From Lutjanus erythropterus (taxonomy: Eukaryota > Chordata > Actinopteri > Lutjaniformes > Lutjanidae), in NCBI GenBank assembly GCA_020091685.1, contig CM034603.1, forward strand, positions 36,469,260 through 36,533,259: a DNA stretch of 64,000 nucleotides. Reading direction: 5' to 3'. How positions within the stretch are numbered: position 1 is the stretch's first letter; each line of letters opens with the position of its first letter. Position numbers and translations under genes: made by a program. This document shows, piece by piece, positions 1 to 11,530 of the stretch. The notes under the pieces were generated by a model. That model worked only from the letters and a program-made list of their open reading frames with translations, had not been told where the DNA came from and did not search any database.

Positions 1-2060
1 CTGTAAGCTGAGCAGAGCGTTTGCACACTAACAGTATTTCCTATCATGTACTGTTATCCCTTCACAAACAAATGAATATGAATTATTGCACAACAGTAAC
101 TATCTTTTATTGGTTGCTTTTCAGACCTAATAAACTTCGTAAGAGTTTTGTGTGTGCCGGGTTTGAAATTCACCTACATTCACCTCTTTTTTTTTTAAAT
201 GAGCGCAATGATTTGCAAATTCTTTGTGATTGAGAACAGTAAAAGGCGAGATACTGAACATTCAACTTTGTTTTTGTAAATATACACAAGCCAGAAAGTT
301 TGCACAGGGTCATGTTTACCTCTGTGTTAATCACCTTTTCTTTTAACAAGACTCAGTAAGTATTTCTGAAGATGCTGTTGTTGAAGTTTTGAAATTCTCA
401 TTCTTGCCTCTCATCTGTGGTGCTGTTAATTCTTCTAGATCCAAGATTCTCAAACCACTGGTGGCACACGAGCTCCCTCTGGTGGTATGTGGAAGAATGT
501 CAAATATGTTTTTAATAAAATTAATTAATTTATAAATATAAAATACTACAAAAAACTAATGAAAATACATATTAGATCACTGAAATGCAATTTAAAATAA
601 GTTTTGTCTTTCCTGTATTTTTGTTTGTGTCAGCTTAATTACTGATAGTTACAAGCTAAACTGGGATGTGAAGATAATAAGCAGAGCTAAAATGAAGTCT
701 GCTTCAGAAACACTGCAATCATGGCAGAAACTATTACGATCAGAGGCAGAATATTTTGAGCGAGAACTGCGTAAAAGAGTAAGGTGGTACTTGAGGAGCT
801 TTGAAATGGTGTAAAAAGTTTGAGAAATACTGATCTAAATTGTTTTAGTGTGAGCTGCTGAGTTTTGGAGATGCTGTCAGCAGAAATGTCTGCCTTCTCT
901 CCGGTATAACGGAACGAGTCGGGCCTCAGCTCGTGGTGCTGAAAGCGCCAAAAATAGTTTTGAAAAGCTCAACAGCCATGTCTTCTTCCAGACCCAGTTA
1001 GAAGATAATCCACAGACCTCGTTGTGATCAGTTTCATGTAGGAACTACTTTCTTTCTGTTGTAAAAATAAAGCAGTTCCTACATGAAACCTGAGTGCAGG
1101 TTTCAGTAAAGAAAACAATTTAGATGGATAAATAGCACTACAGGCCAGTAGAAAAATATGTATTTTTTTATTAAGTTAATAACAAAACTATACTGTTTAA
1201 CTCATGTTTGACAGACGAGGAACGCAGCTTACAACCTCCTACAAACCACTGGCCATGTGTTCCTTCAGCTGTGGTTTTGAATTGTATTTGTCTGGAGTTA
1301 AACAACAGTCGAAGGGTATGCAAATCGTCCCGACGTTATTCCAGTGTCTCACGTTTGCACCTGTAAAATCGCCATATTCAAACAGATTATGTTTGGGTAC
1401 TTTTCACAGCAAAGAATGAGATTCTACAAATGTTTTCCGAGAAATGTTAAATTCATTCCAACATCTGTCTTGTTCTACATTTGATATTTTAATCTAGACC
1501 CTCACAAGTTAGACATTTGTGCCCATTTTTAATACTCAAATTGTGGCTTCTGGACATTTTCTAAATCACCATGAAAATAAAGAGTTTGACGTTTGTGTGA
1601 CGGCTTTTCAAGCTGTGTAGAGGACAGTGGCATAAGACAGTGAGCTCTGCAGGAGACAACAGGAGCAAAAGTTAGACAGAAATGAGAGTAATTCTGTCCC
1701 TGCTAGGATCATTTCAGTGTTTGCATGATGGATGCAGTTTCACCGATGTTTATTGTTGTACAAACCCTTTCAAATGTTACCAAAGCATTTACAATGAAAA
1801 TACTGTTGCAGTTATTAAATACAGTAAATTATCCGATTTATCTCTCCATCATTATACCAAGTTAATTTAGTTAACAATTTAAGCTATTAAGTCAGTTAAT
1901 TTGTAAATAAAGAATATAAAAGAAAGGTGAGTTATGGGACTTTTAATGTCTAGTCATTTTATCTGATGATGAAGAATGTTTGTTTATTAACTGGCTCTTG
2001 TCAAAGCAAGTTGAGTATCTCTGGTGTACAGCTTGAACAAATCAGACTGTCAGCAGATCT
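1..2060. other. Gene-poor left flank with repeats
   Basis: No coding exon is recognised here; open frames are short and lack family resemblance. Positions about 841-1094 are a diverged copy of the inverted-repeat element that is complete at 46833-47138: both share the 'gagatgtctgccttct' core and the 'caggaactactttctttctg'-like right half. The A/T-rich stretch 500-660 shows nothing. The stretch 1550-1950 could belong to the 3' end of a gene lying to the left, but nothing shows this directly. Confidence 0.4.
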
Positions 2061-2120
2061 GCACTTCATTTTACAGTTTTATTAGTAAATGTGGATCACT
2101 GTCCAAACTGTCCTTTTTAA

Positions 2121-3606
2121 TCAGTTCTGAATCTCTTTGATCTTCTTCTCAGAGCAGAACTTTTTAATTGTCAGGGTAGCCACCAGTGAAAAGGTGGCGA
2201 CCAAAGTGAGAACAGTCCGCATGGCTTTGAACCAGGCGGGGTACCCAGGCAAGAGGGTCAGGTCATAGTGCAGAGAGAGACCCAGTCCCATGATAACGAC
2301 CAGGGCTCCCTCAGCAATATTGTCCCTGCAGAGCAGCGCCAGCCAGGCCAGAAGTGACGGCACCACGCTGTTGCCCAAGTTCATCCAGTCAGGCTGAGAA
2401 GGACTCCCAGCAGGGATGGCGAAACCCCAGCGGGCACCTCCAAGGAAGGAGACTATAGAGGCTCCATAGACCAATTGAGCGTATGCCAGTTCAGGGTAGA
2501 AGGACTGTGTGGCGGCCATCAGGAGCGGGGCAGACAGGAAAGGGATGAGCCCACTGAAACCGAGGTAGAGAGCTGGTTTGGGCGCCTGGCTGAGGGCCCT
2601 CAAACTGAAACCCTCTTTGCTGTCAGCTCTCTCTGAGGTGCCTCCTGAATCCCCGTGGCAGAGACGTGAGGCAGGCCAGCTCACGGGCCCGATGCTCAAC
2701 AGCCTGTTGTTGGGAGTGAGTCTGGGTGGCATTAAAACCGAGGAGGCTTGAGAGTGAAACAGCAGCTGAGCTTTTGTTGTGTAGCCTGGTGTTCTGGTTA
2801 TCGGCTGAAGACATCTCCACACCGGAGCCTGAGAACATAATAATCACAGAAGTGCATAAACATCATGATTTCTCATTAATGTGTAATGATAGCACATACA
2901 AACAGAAAGGTAAAAACAAATAGAGACGTGAAGACGTGTAAAAAAGCAAACAAATGCATAAAGAAATGTCAAAAGCAAATACAAATGTAAATAAGTTTGG
3001 GGAAATAAATGCAGGGAAAATTCAAGGGGTAAAACAATACAGAAATAAAACATAAATACTTATATTTTAAAAGAAATACATTAATAAAAACAAATTAATT
3101 AAAAAATAATATTTTAAATGGGAAAGTAAATAAATGGGGCAATTAAAACAAAGGTAAATAAATACAGAAGCAAATTAAAACAGAAATATCAATTTATTTC
3201 ACATTTTATGAATACTTTATTTTTTAATATTATCTTTGTTGCATTTATTAACATATTTATTCAAATAATTTAAGAAAACATAAAAAATATACATTTAAAA
3301 TGAATAAATTAAATGGGAAGGTAAATAATTACAATTAAAACAATGGTAATTAAATAAATGAGCACATTAAGCCAGAAATATCGACTTAATTGCTACTTTA
3401 GGAATGTATTTATGATTGTTTTTAATATTATTTTGATGCATTTAGTGACATATTAATCAGTTTATTACTGTATTTATTTTTTAATTCAGCTGTTACAGTC
3501 GTCCATATACAGTACAGTAGTAAGTAAGTTATATTGGTCAACAAATCATATTTTCTTTTTGTCTTACCCCAGAAATAATGCGCCTTCCAGATGCAAATCC
3601 AATCAT
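2121..3606 (-). CDS. tmem69: Transmembrane protein 69 (DUF3429 family)
   Basis: Two coding exons on the minus strand: 3606-3568 (13 codons from ATG) and 2828-2121, stop TGA at 2121-2123. The donor GTAAGA and the acceptor CAG join in phase 0 and give 248 residues, matching the roughly 247-residue human protein. The basic, poorly conserved N-terminus (about residues 1-95) resembles a mitochondrial leader. The DUF3429 membrane core follows, with hydrophobic segments near residues 100-119, 128-150, 166-180, 185-207 and 216-234. The signature 'YGASIVSFLGGARWGFA' lies in the second segment and 'LLPGYPAWFKAMR' precedes the last. The function of TMEM69 is not established; an inner-membrane location is inference. 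The main frame has no ATG before the core within its own exon, so the small upstream exon is needed for the start. A further 5' UTR exon may exist because an acceptor-like CAG precedes the ATG. It is divergent from GPBP1L1, as in human. Confidence 0.9.
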
Positions 3607-3613
3607 TTTCAAT

Positions 3614-4975
3614 CTGAAAAAGACACGACATTAATTAATATTAAAACACTCCCCATAACGAAGCCATTCTGGAGTTTTATCTATGATATAACCACCCAGG
3701 CTAACATGTAGCTAACAGCTAGCATACCACCTCCGACAGCCAACCTTGTTCAACCTGACGCAACACTGAGCTATCGAGCTGTAACAAATGTAACAGTAAC
3801 TTAAACGTTACCCTTTAATTGTTTGTCATTCAGTGGTTTGCCACGGCCACTGCAGGCACAATTACATTTAATTAAAAGTTACAAAACATTAACTAGCTAA
3901 ACTTAAGGTCGTTTACGGACTGCCATTCTATCGGTGCTCGATTAAATGCCTGTCTGCTGATCTTCCCAAGATGAATGATGAGACTGACTCTGGCATCGAC
4001 TGGTTTGGCTGTCTGTGACGGGGGAAGTATTAAGTTATATTCAAGATAGCAACGTGCTAATAAACGTACAATTCTATGAATAATGTGAAATGATTTAATT
4101 TGATTAATTTATTTATTAATTGTAAACATTTTCAAATAAAATATATTAAAGCGCATATGTAAAAAAATAGAAAAAAAACAACAACTGACTTTCAATGAGC
4201 AACATAGATTAACATTTCATGTTCGCAAAGGAGTGAGGAGAAGCAACATGCTTGTCATTAAAAAAAGAAACAAAACAAAACAAAAAAAAACATGCTTTTC
4301 TAGTCCTATGCCTATTCTGAGCCGTCAATAATCATATACATTTTTTTTAAATAACTGATCAACAACACTCATAATCAAGAATATGAAAGAAAAAAGAAAA
4401 CCAATAACACATGCTTTTATATTCCCCGTCCTTATTTCTGTACCTCGCAAAAATAATTTCCTTGAACATCTTTTTAAAATGTCTGATAAGTTAACTTTGT
4501 TTGCCCATTCACCACAAAACTACTATGACTACTAAGAAAAAAACTACCGAAAACATTTTTTTTGCATGTTGCCAGGAAGTAAATTATTTCTTGCTTTGGA
4601 CCTTATTTGTGCAGCTTTAAATTCCACCAGATCCCTGAATTTCAATGCATATGACTTTAAAAACAGTGTTAGTGTGTTCCCGATGTTTATCATCCTTGTG
4701 GTGCTTTTGCAGGGGCTGCCCCACACCTCTTCACAACAGATTCAACTGTGCTAATACCAGAGAAAAATACAGATAGATTATCGTGTAACAATTTCAGATA
4801 AGGATGTGATGTTTAATTTAAAGGCAGAAATGTTTACTGTAGCTGCACTGTTAAGCCGGTTCGACTTAAAAAAAAAAAAACACCGCGAAACCTCGTTAAG
4901 TTGCATAATCACGACAGCTCTTGAACGCAGCATCATCGAGGCTGTTCGAATCCCTCAGTGCCAGCAGCGCCAGTG
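3614..4975. promoter_or_regulatory. Divergent TMEM69 / GPBP1L1 promoter interval
   Basis: This A/T-rich interval separates the two head-to-head genes. No TATA box is placed convincingly. A plausible donor for a non-coding GPBP1L1 first exon is at 4977 (CAGTG followed by GTAAGCG). Poly-A-rich tracts at 4259-4290 and 4868-4880 are simple repeats. Human TMEM69 and GPBP1L1 are also head-to-head, so a shared promoter region is plausible, but transcription start sites cannot be read from the sequence. Confidence 0.35.
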
Positions 4976-6368
4976 GTAAGCGCTCCGAAAACCCAAACAA
5001 ACACCAACAGCCGCATCATTAAAGAAGTTAATAGTTGCGAAAAAGTGTAATCTCTTTAATGTTTGCAGATTATACATATATCTGAATAATTCTCCACCGG
5101 AGGCCCTCTTGCTCAGGAGAAGGTAACAGCTACACCGTATCGTCATGAAACAGTGCAAGTTAGCTCGCTAGCACTTAGCAAGCTGATGAATGTGTGCTGC
5201 CGCTGCTAAGGTAGCCATTTTGAAACTGTGTTGTTCCAACGAAGCCAGGTCTGTTTACCTCTATTGTACGTTCGTGACAGCTGACTAAATAGACAATTTT
5301 AGCCACCGTGAGCATATTAAATGCATTTTTACGTTGCTAAGCCCCTTAACCAGACTAATTCATTTCAACTGCCTAGCAGTTTTCGTGGGCTAGTTAACAG
5401 GCTGGGTAACGCCAGCTAGTAGCTAACAATTGCTACGCTAATGTTAACCTTAGTCAACTAAACAGAGTTAGCTAGCAGCAGAGTTAGAGCAGATCTGATA
5501 ACGTTATTAGTCAGTGCTTAACGTTGACTAGTTAGCTAGCACCACGGCCGCGTAAATGCGTGTTTATTTATTTCGATGCACTTTAATCCATAACATTACT
5601 TGGCTAGGTAGCATGGTGAAACGTGCACGTAACGCTGCTGTGTGTTGAATTGATCTGCTGCAGTGTTTGTGGACATGTGGGTTTCCCACAGTGTGTAATC
5701 ATGCTAAAGTGGGTACTTTCCTAGATTAGCAGCATTAGCGTTTCCGTCATTTTATCTGATTATTGTTTGACAGGGAGATAAATGTCTGTGCTGCACATTG
5801 TGGTCCGTGTCTGTGGCAAACTCATTGATGTTGAGTTGTTACGTAATAGTTCAGTGGGAATACGTTAACGAGTCCATGGCAGCTCTGAGTCTGTGCATAC
5901 CCTGTATGTATATACACATAAACATTAGATGCTGAAGCTGTATTATAACGCATATTTGAAGAAGGTGCAGGAATCACTGGGGTTGTAAACCTCGGGTTTC
6001 ATCCAGCATCACACACACTGCCAGGCCTGTTTAGATGCGCAGCAGTCTGGGGAGAAGTGCCGAGGAAGAAAGTGTTCAAGTTATTTTTACACTGGTATAA
6101 ATATTTCATTTACCAAAGCCGACACAATTTTATAAAAGCGCCAGCTTTCAGCATGAAATGCTTCTTAGATCCCTGAGTCATGATTTTTCTCTCATACTTC
6201 GCAACATGTATTTGAAGTGTCAAACACAGTTTCTTTTAAGGCTGTGGTTTTCTCTTGAAGGGGAAGGTATTTGTGGTTCAGTGAGGGCATTCAGTGAAGG
6301 TATCTCTCATAATATCTATCATGTACACTTAAAATATCTGGGATGACACAGGTATAGAGGCATTAAGG

Positions 6369-6735
6369 TTAGGGCTGGGCGATATGGGAAAAATCAAATA
6401 TCAATATTTGTGACACAACACCTCAGTATTGATATTGCGACAATATTTTATTGATTACTATTGGTGATTTCCAAAAATATTAACCCAGTGAAATTTTTAT
6501 TAAATACTCAACAGCAATGTGGATATAATGACCAAATGGGTTACGGTAAATGACACAACAGCTAGAACAGTCTGGTAAATTCAGAACATTGTATCACTTT
6601 ATTGTAATCAGCCATTAAAACCAGTAAAAGACAACACGTGTGCTGTTGCATGATATAAAGATATCCAAAATCCCATCTAATCAAGTCTAATATCACAATG
6701 TCGCTATAATATCAATATATTGCCCACCCCTAATG
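6369..6735. mobile_element. Non-autonomous DNA transposon (MITE), GGGCTGGGCGATAT type
   Basis: The left end reads TTAGGGCTGGGCGATATG and the right end ATATTGCCCACCCCTAA, which are imperfect inverted copies. The 367-bp interior is A/T-rich with repeated 'atattg' words and has no reading frame. The terminal sequence matches a very common teleost MITE type often grouped with hAT elements; the superfamily assignment is from memory and not tested. Confidence 0.7.
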
Positions 6736-6945
6736 AAGGGAAATGTTATTCTAAGCATAATTGGTTTGTTTTTCTGGGTTGCTGGTTTACTAGGCCCACC
6801 TCACTAAAACTAATGGAGTCCAAGCCAGTTTTATTGTCAATTCTGTAATATGCACAGGTCACATAGACTAGAGGGTCTAAATGCTGTTTTTCTCAGACCC
6901 CAGTGTTGGTAAACATGTGTGTTTATAAATGTTTGTATGAGAAAA

Positions 6946-7118
6946 CAGTGTTTCCCCTATCCTGGTCCTCAGAGCTCACTGCCCTGCATGTTTTAGATGT
7001 TTCCCTGCTCCAACACACCTGATTCAAATGAATCAGCTCATTATCAGGCTTCAGGCTGTCAGACAGAGGCTTCATGACGAGCTGATCAGCTCTGAGGACC
7101 AGGATAGGGGAAACACTG
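6946..7118. mobile_element. 173-bp MITE with perfect 31-bp terminal inverted repeats
   Basis: Positions 6946-6976 and 7088-7118 are exact reverse complements over 31 bases, starting CAGTGTTTCCCC and ending GGGGAAACACTG. The CAGTG ends are hAT-like. The flanking 8 bases do not form an obvious target-site duplication. There is no coding capacity; short frames across it are artefacts of the palindrome. Confidence 0.85.
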
Positions 7119-7652
7119 GGACACAAATGTCTTATGATTGTTGTGTGATGGGTAACCTAGAGTCCAGTCCAGACTTTTATGAGGTAGAGGTGAGAGAGTT
7201 CAGCGTCCGGACAGCCCGGTGTATAAAGCAGTTACACAGTCTGGTGGAGCCAGAGTCTAATAAGCAGTTATGGAGAGGTGTTGATTCAGTGTAATGGTTA
7301 TTTTGCGTTTTTTGTTTTTTTTTGCAGTTTGTGGTGCTGTTGCATTATATTGCGTTATACTGAGTAGAGATGAAAGAATATGAAAACCTCATATCATGAT
7401 TATAGTGGCCAAAATTATCAGGGTTATCAGCAAGTACTGATAAACACAGTGAAATCATTTCGCCAAGTTTCATACTGAAAACCTCTGAAATGTTTGAAAT
7501 GGCATCATGTCCTTTGTGATGTGAGTGTTTGCACTGATGCAAAACAAACCCACGTTTCTGCTAACTTTCATTGATACTGGACTGTATTTACCATGAGTTT
7601 TTCAAAGCATGGTAATCACACGTGATTTTATTGATTATTTAAATTTGCAACT

Positions 7653-8027
7653 AGAGCTGCAACAATTAATAATTATTAAATTAATCGCCAACTACTTTGA
7701 TAATCGATTAATCTTCTTGTAGTTATTATTATTAGTAGTAGAGGTAGTAGTAGTAGTATTTTTTTTAAGAAAAGTCAAAATTCTCTGATTTCAGCCTCTT
7801 AAATGTGAATATTTTCTGGTCTGTTTTTACTCTTTTGTGACTGTTAACTGAATATCTTTGGGTTGTGGGCGAAACAAGTCATTTGAGGACGTCATCTTGG
7901 GCTTTTGGAAACGCAGATCAGGATTTTCACCATTTTTTGACACTTCATAGACCAAACAACTAATCAATTAATTGAGAAAAATAAGCAATTAAGCAACAGT
8001 GAAAATAATCGTTAGTTGCAGCACTAG
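7653..8027. mobile_element. MITE of the GAGCTGCAAC / GTTGCAGCAC family
   Basis: The ends AGAGCTGCAACAATTA and GTTAGTTGCAGCACTAG are inverted copies. The interior holds the recurring words 'aaatgtgaatattttctgg', 'gaatatctttgggttgtgg' and 'gaaaataatcgttagttgcag'. Related copies are at about 11919-12203, 17352-17560, 30940-31124, 44565-44850 and 50750-51080. No open reading frame is carried. Confidence 0.75.
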
Positions 8028-9976
8028 TTGTAATACTAGTCCTCAGGAGTTTTACCGTGAGTTATAAAACCGATATTTTCATCTCTAATGCTGAGATGTG
8101 TTTTCTAATCTTCTGAGAGAACAAGATCTTAGAAACAGTTCTCAGTACATTTTAACAGCATCATAAACATACAGTCAGCTGAATCAATGCCTCTGAAATA
8201 GTTTAAACAATAACTGAACATTATAACTTTTGTAAAGGCAGAATTTATTGCCTGACTGTTATATTAGTCTAGATTGATTAGGCTGGGTGTCACCAATAAA
8301 CTGGCACCTGAGGTTAGCATTTGTCTGTTTGAACCTGGACCTTTTAAGATGTTTTTTTTTCTGAATTATGACACTCTTTATGTTCATTGCAGGTCCAGTC
8401 TGTTCCTGTGCAGATACCAGTGAAGCCTCAGCGAGAGAAAAGTGCACAGAAACTGTCTGTCTGAGGGGGAAAAAAAACACATTCAAGAAGAAAAGGAAAG
8501 ACCCACTTCACTAATTTTGGACGCATGCTTTTTTTCAACCTTCACTTTTTTCCCTGAGAAAAAGAATTTGACGGAGCTGTTTTGAGGATTTCTTTTTGGA
8601 CACGTTTGATTGTTGTTAAAGGACTCTTGTGAATCATATGACAGGAAGATCTTTTGACTTGTGGATGATTTTTGTTTAGCTTTTGAGCGTGCATATCTAT
8701 GAAATCAGAGCTATACTCGACATCTCCTTCCATCAGAAAACCCAAGATAATTAAATGGGCATCTTACAAATGTGATAATAAAACATACACAGATAAAAAC
8801 GGCATTATAATGCATCATTCAGCAGCATCTCTATTTCACTAACCAAAACTGAAAATGACGGCGATGTAACATAGGGTTTTACTTCCTTCATTGTCATGTG
8901 ACTTTGAACCTTTGAGCATTATTTTCTTCAAAGTCAGACAGTCTTTTTCATCAGTTTAATGAGGTGAGCAGTGGTTTTCAGTGACCTCCATTGCCAGTAA
9001 GACTGTCTCTGAACTCATTTTTCTTTTCTGCATGCACTTCAGTAGATCTTAAAATGATTCGGTAAAAGGTGAGTCGACGTAAAAACATACTGGCACACAG
9101 TGTGGCAGGACAACACCTGTCTCTCTCCCCCCATCTGGTGTCAAAGTGGAACTGCTACACAAACTGCTGTCCATATTCCAGGGCAGACGACTTTCATAGA
9201 CTGCTTCCTTGTGTTAATAATAAGACAACCTGGCTCTTCCTCACCGTTGGGACAAATCACCTGTTGAATCAATTCAGTTTGCCAATCAGCATCAACTCCA
9301 ATCAGGTTTTTGAGTCTTACTCCCGACAATAAGAGCAAATGGTTCAAATAAATTGAAGGGATTCACTCTCCAGACTGGAAACAGTAGCACTCGGAATTCA
9401 TCAGAGACGTAACCGGCACAGGAGCTGCTAAGGAATCTGGTTCAAGAAGGAAAACTCGGTCCTTCACAGACCTCCGTGCTTCGGCTTTAAAAATCTTCTT
9501 CCTGCTCGGCCAGTTCTCTGGATCGCCATTCCAGATCATTCCTGCGACCTTTTGACCCATCTCCCAGTGTTTCACCCTGGACGAAGGGATCTGCCTCTGG
9601 GGAAAGGGGCTGTGCTGTCCTGGCGGAGGTGGAGAGGGGGTCGTCAGCGTGCTGCTCCCCGTCTGTCAGTGCACACACTCTGTGATCAGTGCCAACAGGC
9701 CTGAGGAACCGAGCCCAGCCGGACCGAGAGAGGAGGCAGAGGACTTCAGAGCCACAGACTCTGGGGTAAATGACAAAGTTACACCTCACTGACTTGGCTA
9801 GGGCAAACAGGAATGGATGCACTCGATAACCATTTAATTAATTGCTGTAGTGTAGTTTTTTACAAGTCATTTGTCTTTATTTTGTGGGTAGCTGATGTTT
9901 ATTTTCTGTCTTGTGTGCATGATAGTTTTAAAGTCAAATGAGAAAGTTGAGCCAAATAAAGCATGATGAGCTCTAT

Positions 9977-11128
9977 ACAGGGTTCTTACAGGTGCTGGAA
10001 GTCCTTGAAAACACTGGGATTTAAAGTAATGTTGTCAAGGTTTGAAAAGTGCTTGGATTGTGAATGAAGTGCTTGAAACTGTTTGACATTGCAGTTGCAT
10101 TTCTTTCACAATAAATAGAGATGGGATGATCCAGTTCAATATACCATAAATACCATAGCGCCACATGTTTTCTATTTGCAAACACTATGCTAAGCTGTGC
10201 CAGTGGATGGCTTTTCCTCCACCTTTCTTATGTAATATACAGGAAACGCATTCCCAATTACCAGGCTATGATGAAAATGAAGACACATTACATGACAAAC
10301 ACAGACAATAACATTTAGCATTTTGAGCAAAAAATGCTCAAAAAAACTCAGCAATGCATCATGGGAAATCATGCAAATGAGGGCCGCTTCTCAGCCTGTC
10401 AGCGGAACATTTGGATTTCAAGCTAGAATCCTACAGCGCCACACAATGATTGATGGATGCCTTTACAGAACATACATTACACAAACTACACAAGCTTTCC
10501 AGACTACAGTTCAGTTTCAAGTCAGAATTGAAAAAAGTGGATCAGTGCATCTCTAGTAATAAGTTATTCTCTGATTGAATAGTTTGTATTTTAGATAAAT
10601 AAAATAATTTAGTTGCAGCATAATCGCGTTTGCCTTTTTCACAAAATGAAACCGACAATGCTCAAACTTTGCTCGCCACATTGCATGTGCGGCTAAACTT
10701 GGCGTGATCTGTCAGTCTTCGTTGATGTTCGCCCTCATAGCTGTTTTAATGCACGTCGGCCTGGAAATGAAAAAAAGACAGAGGTTTTATTTGAGTTGAA
10801 GTTATTTGTCTAGTAATTGTTTGACTGACAGACTGGTTCTATCAGATACCAAGTTTACCTACAGACAGATGACACATTTTGAAACATGAAACTGTTGTTT
10901 TCCTTTAACTTGTCACCCTTCTGTAGACATCACGAAACATAATTTTGGTTGTTTATAGCCCAATAACATTTGATTTAATGTGACAAAGAAATGACAAAGG
11001 GCCTAATCATTTTGAGAATATATATGTGTATAAATATGTCAGTGCCACAGCTGTAAAGTGCTGGAAGAACTTGAAAATGCTTGAAAAGTGCTTGAATTTG
11101 ACTTAGGAAAAGGTGTTAGAACCCTTTA
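9977..11128. mobile_element. Non-autonomous element of the ACAGGGTTCTTAC type, composite
   Basis: The left end (ACAGGGTTCTTACAGGTGC, then 'ggaagtccttgaaa') and the right end ('gtgcttgaatttgactta', then GTTAGAACCCTTTAT) look like inverted termini of a common fish repeat. The middle (about 10100-10560) seems to hold other inserted sequence. It lies in the non-coding 5' part of GPBP1L1. No transposase frame is seen. Confidence 0.45.
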
Positions 11129-11484
11129 TATAAATTGTCACATACACACATTGCAAAGTAATACTTGCATTGTGCTGCACAAGATATTTTCCATCCAGGC
11201 TGTCAACCAGTTATCAGCTTCACAGGCACAGCTGCAGCAAGTCGAGCTTTGTTGTTTTCTGCTAAGAATAGGACTCTTTTTGGCTTGTCTTGAGGGAGAC
11301 CTTTATGCAGTGAAAGAACTGATGGTAGACAAAAACACTTGGAAGAAATGACATGAAATCAAAGACAGATGGGTGTGAAAGGGAATTTGATTCGGTGTCA
11401 AGAGATTTGTGTTTCTTGAAATTGCAGAATATGAATTTTAAAAATGTTGTTCCTGCTGTCCGTTTCTTTTGTTAGATCCTGGCC

Positions 11485-11511
11485 ATGAGGTTTGATGCCT
11501 CGATCCACTGA
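11485..11511 (+). promoter_or_regulatory. Short upstream open reading frame in GPBP1L1 5' leader
   Basis: In the exon that carries the GPBP1L1 start (acceptor at 11475, exon from 11476), an earlier ATG at 11485 encodes eight residues (MRFDASIH) and stops at 11509-11511, 19 bases before the main ATG at 11531. The context ggccATGa is moderate. It would be translated on any transcript using this exon, so some control of main-frame initiation is plausible but unproven. Confidence 0.6.
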
Positions 11512-11530
11512 CCGGAAACACTGGACCTAA

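Larger units (their letters stand above)
4976..11475 (+). other. GPBP1L1 5' non-coding region / first introns
   Basis: No coding exon lies here; the stretch is probably the long first intron or introns between non-coding GPBP1L1 exons and the ATG exon. A possible alternative promoter near 5213-5222 contains GCCATTTTGA, the reverse of a YY1-like site. The stretch 5160-5560 is rich in GCTAGC/TTAGC words typical of fish spacer DNA. Several inverted-repeat DNA elements are listed separately (6369-6735, 6946-7118, 7653-8027, 9977-11128). Nothing else is recognised. Confidence 0.4.

Noticed and set aside
4921..4965. TTCGAATCCC resembling a tRNA T-loop
   Set aside because: No acceptor, D or anticodon stems can be built around it; it falls in the likely GPBP1L1 first exon.
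9487..9822. 111-residue minus-strand frame
   Set aside because: No family resemblance, no supporting splice sites, and it lies in repeat-rich 5' non-coding DNA of GPBP1L1.
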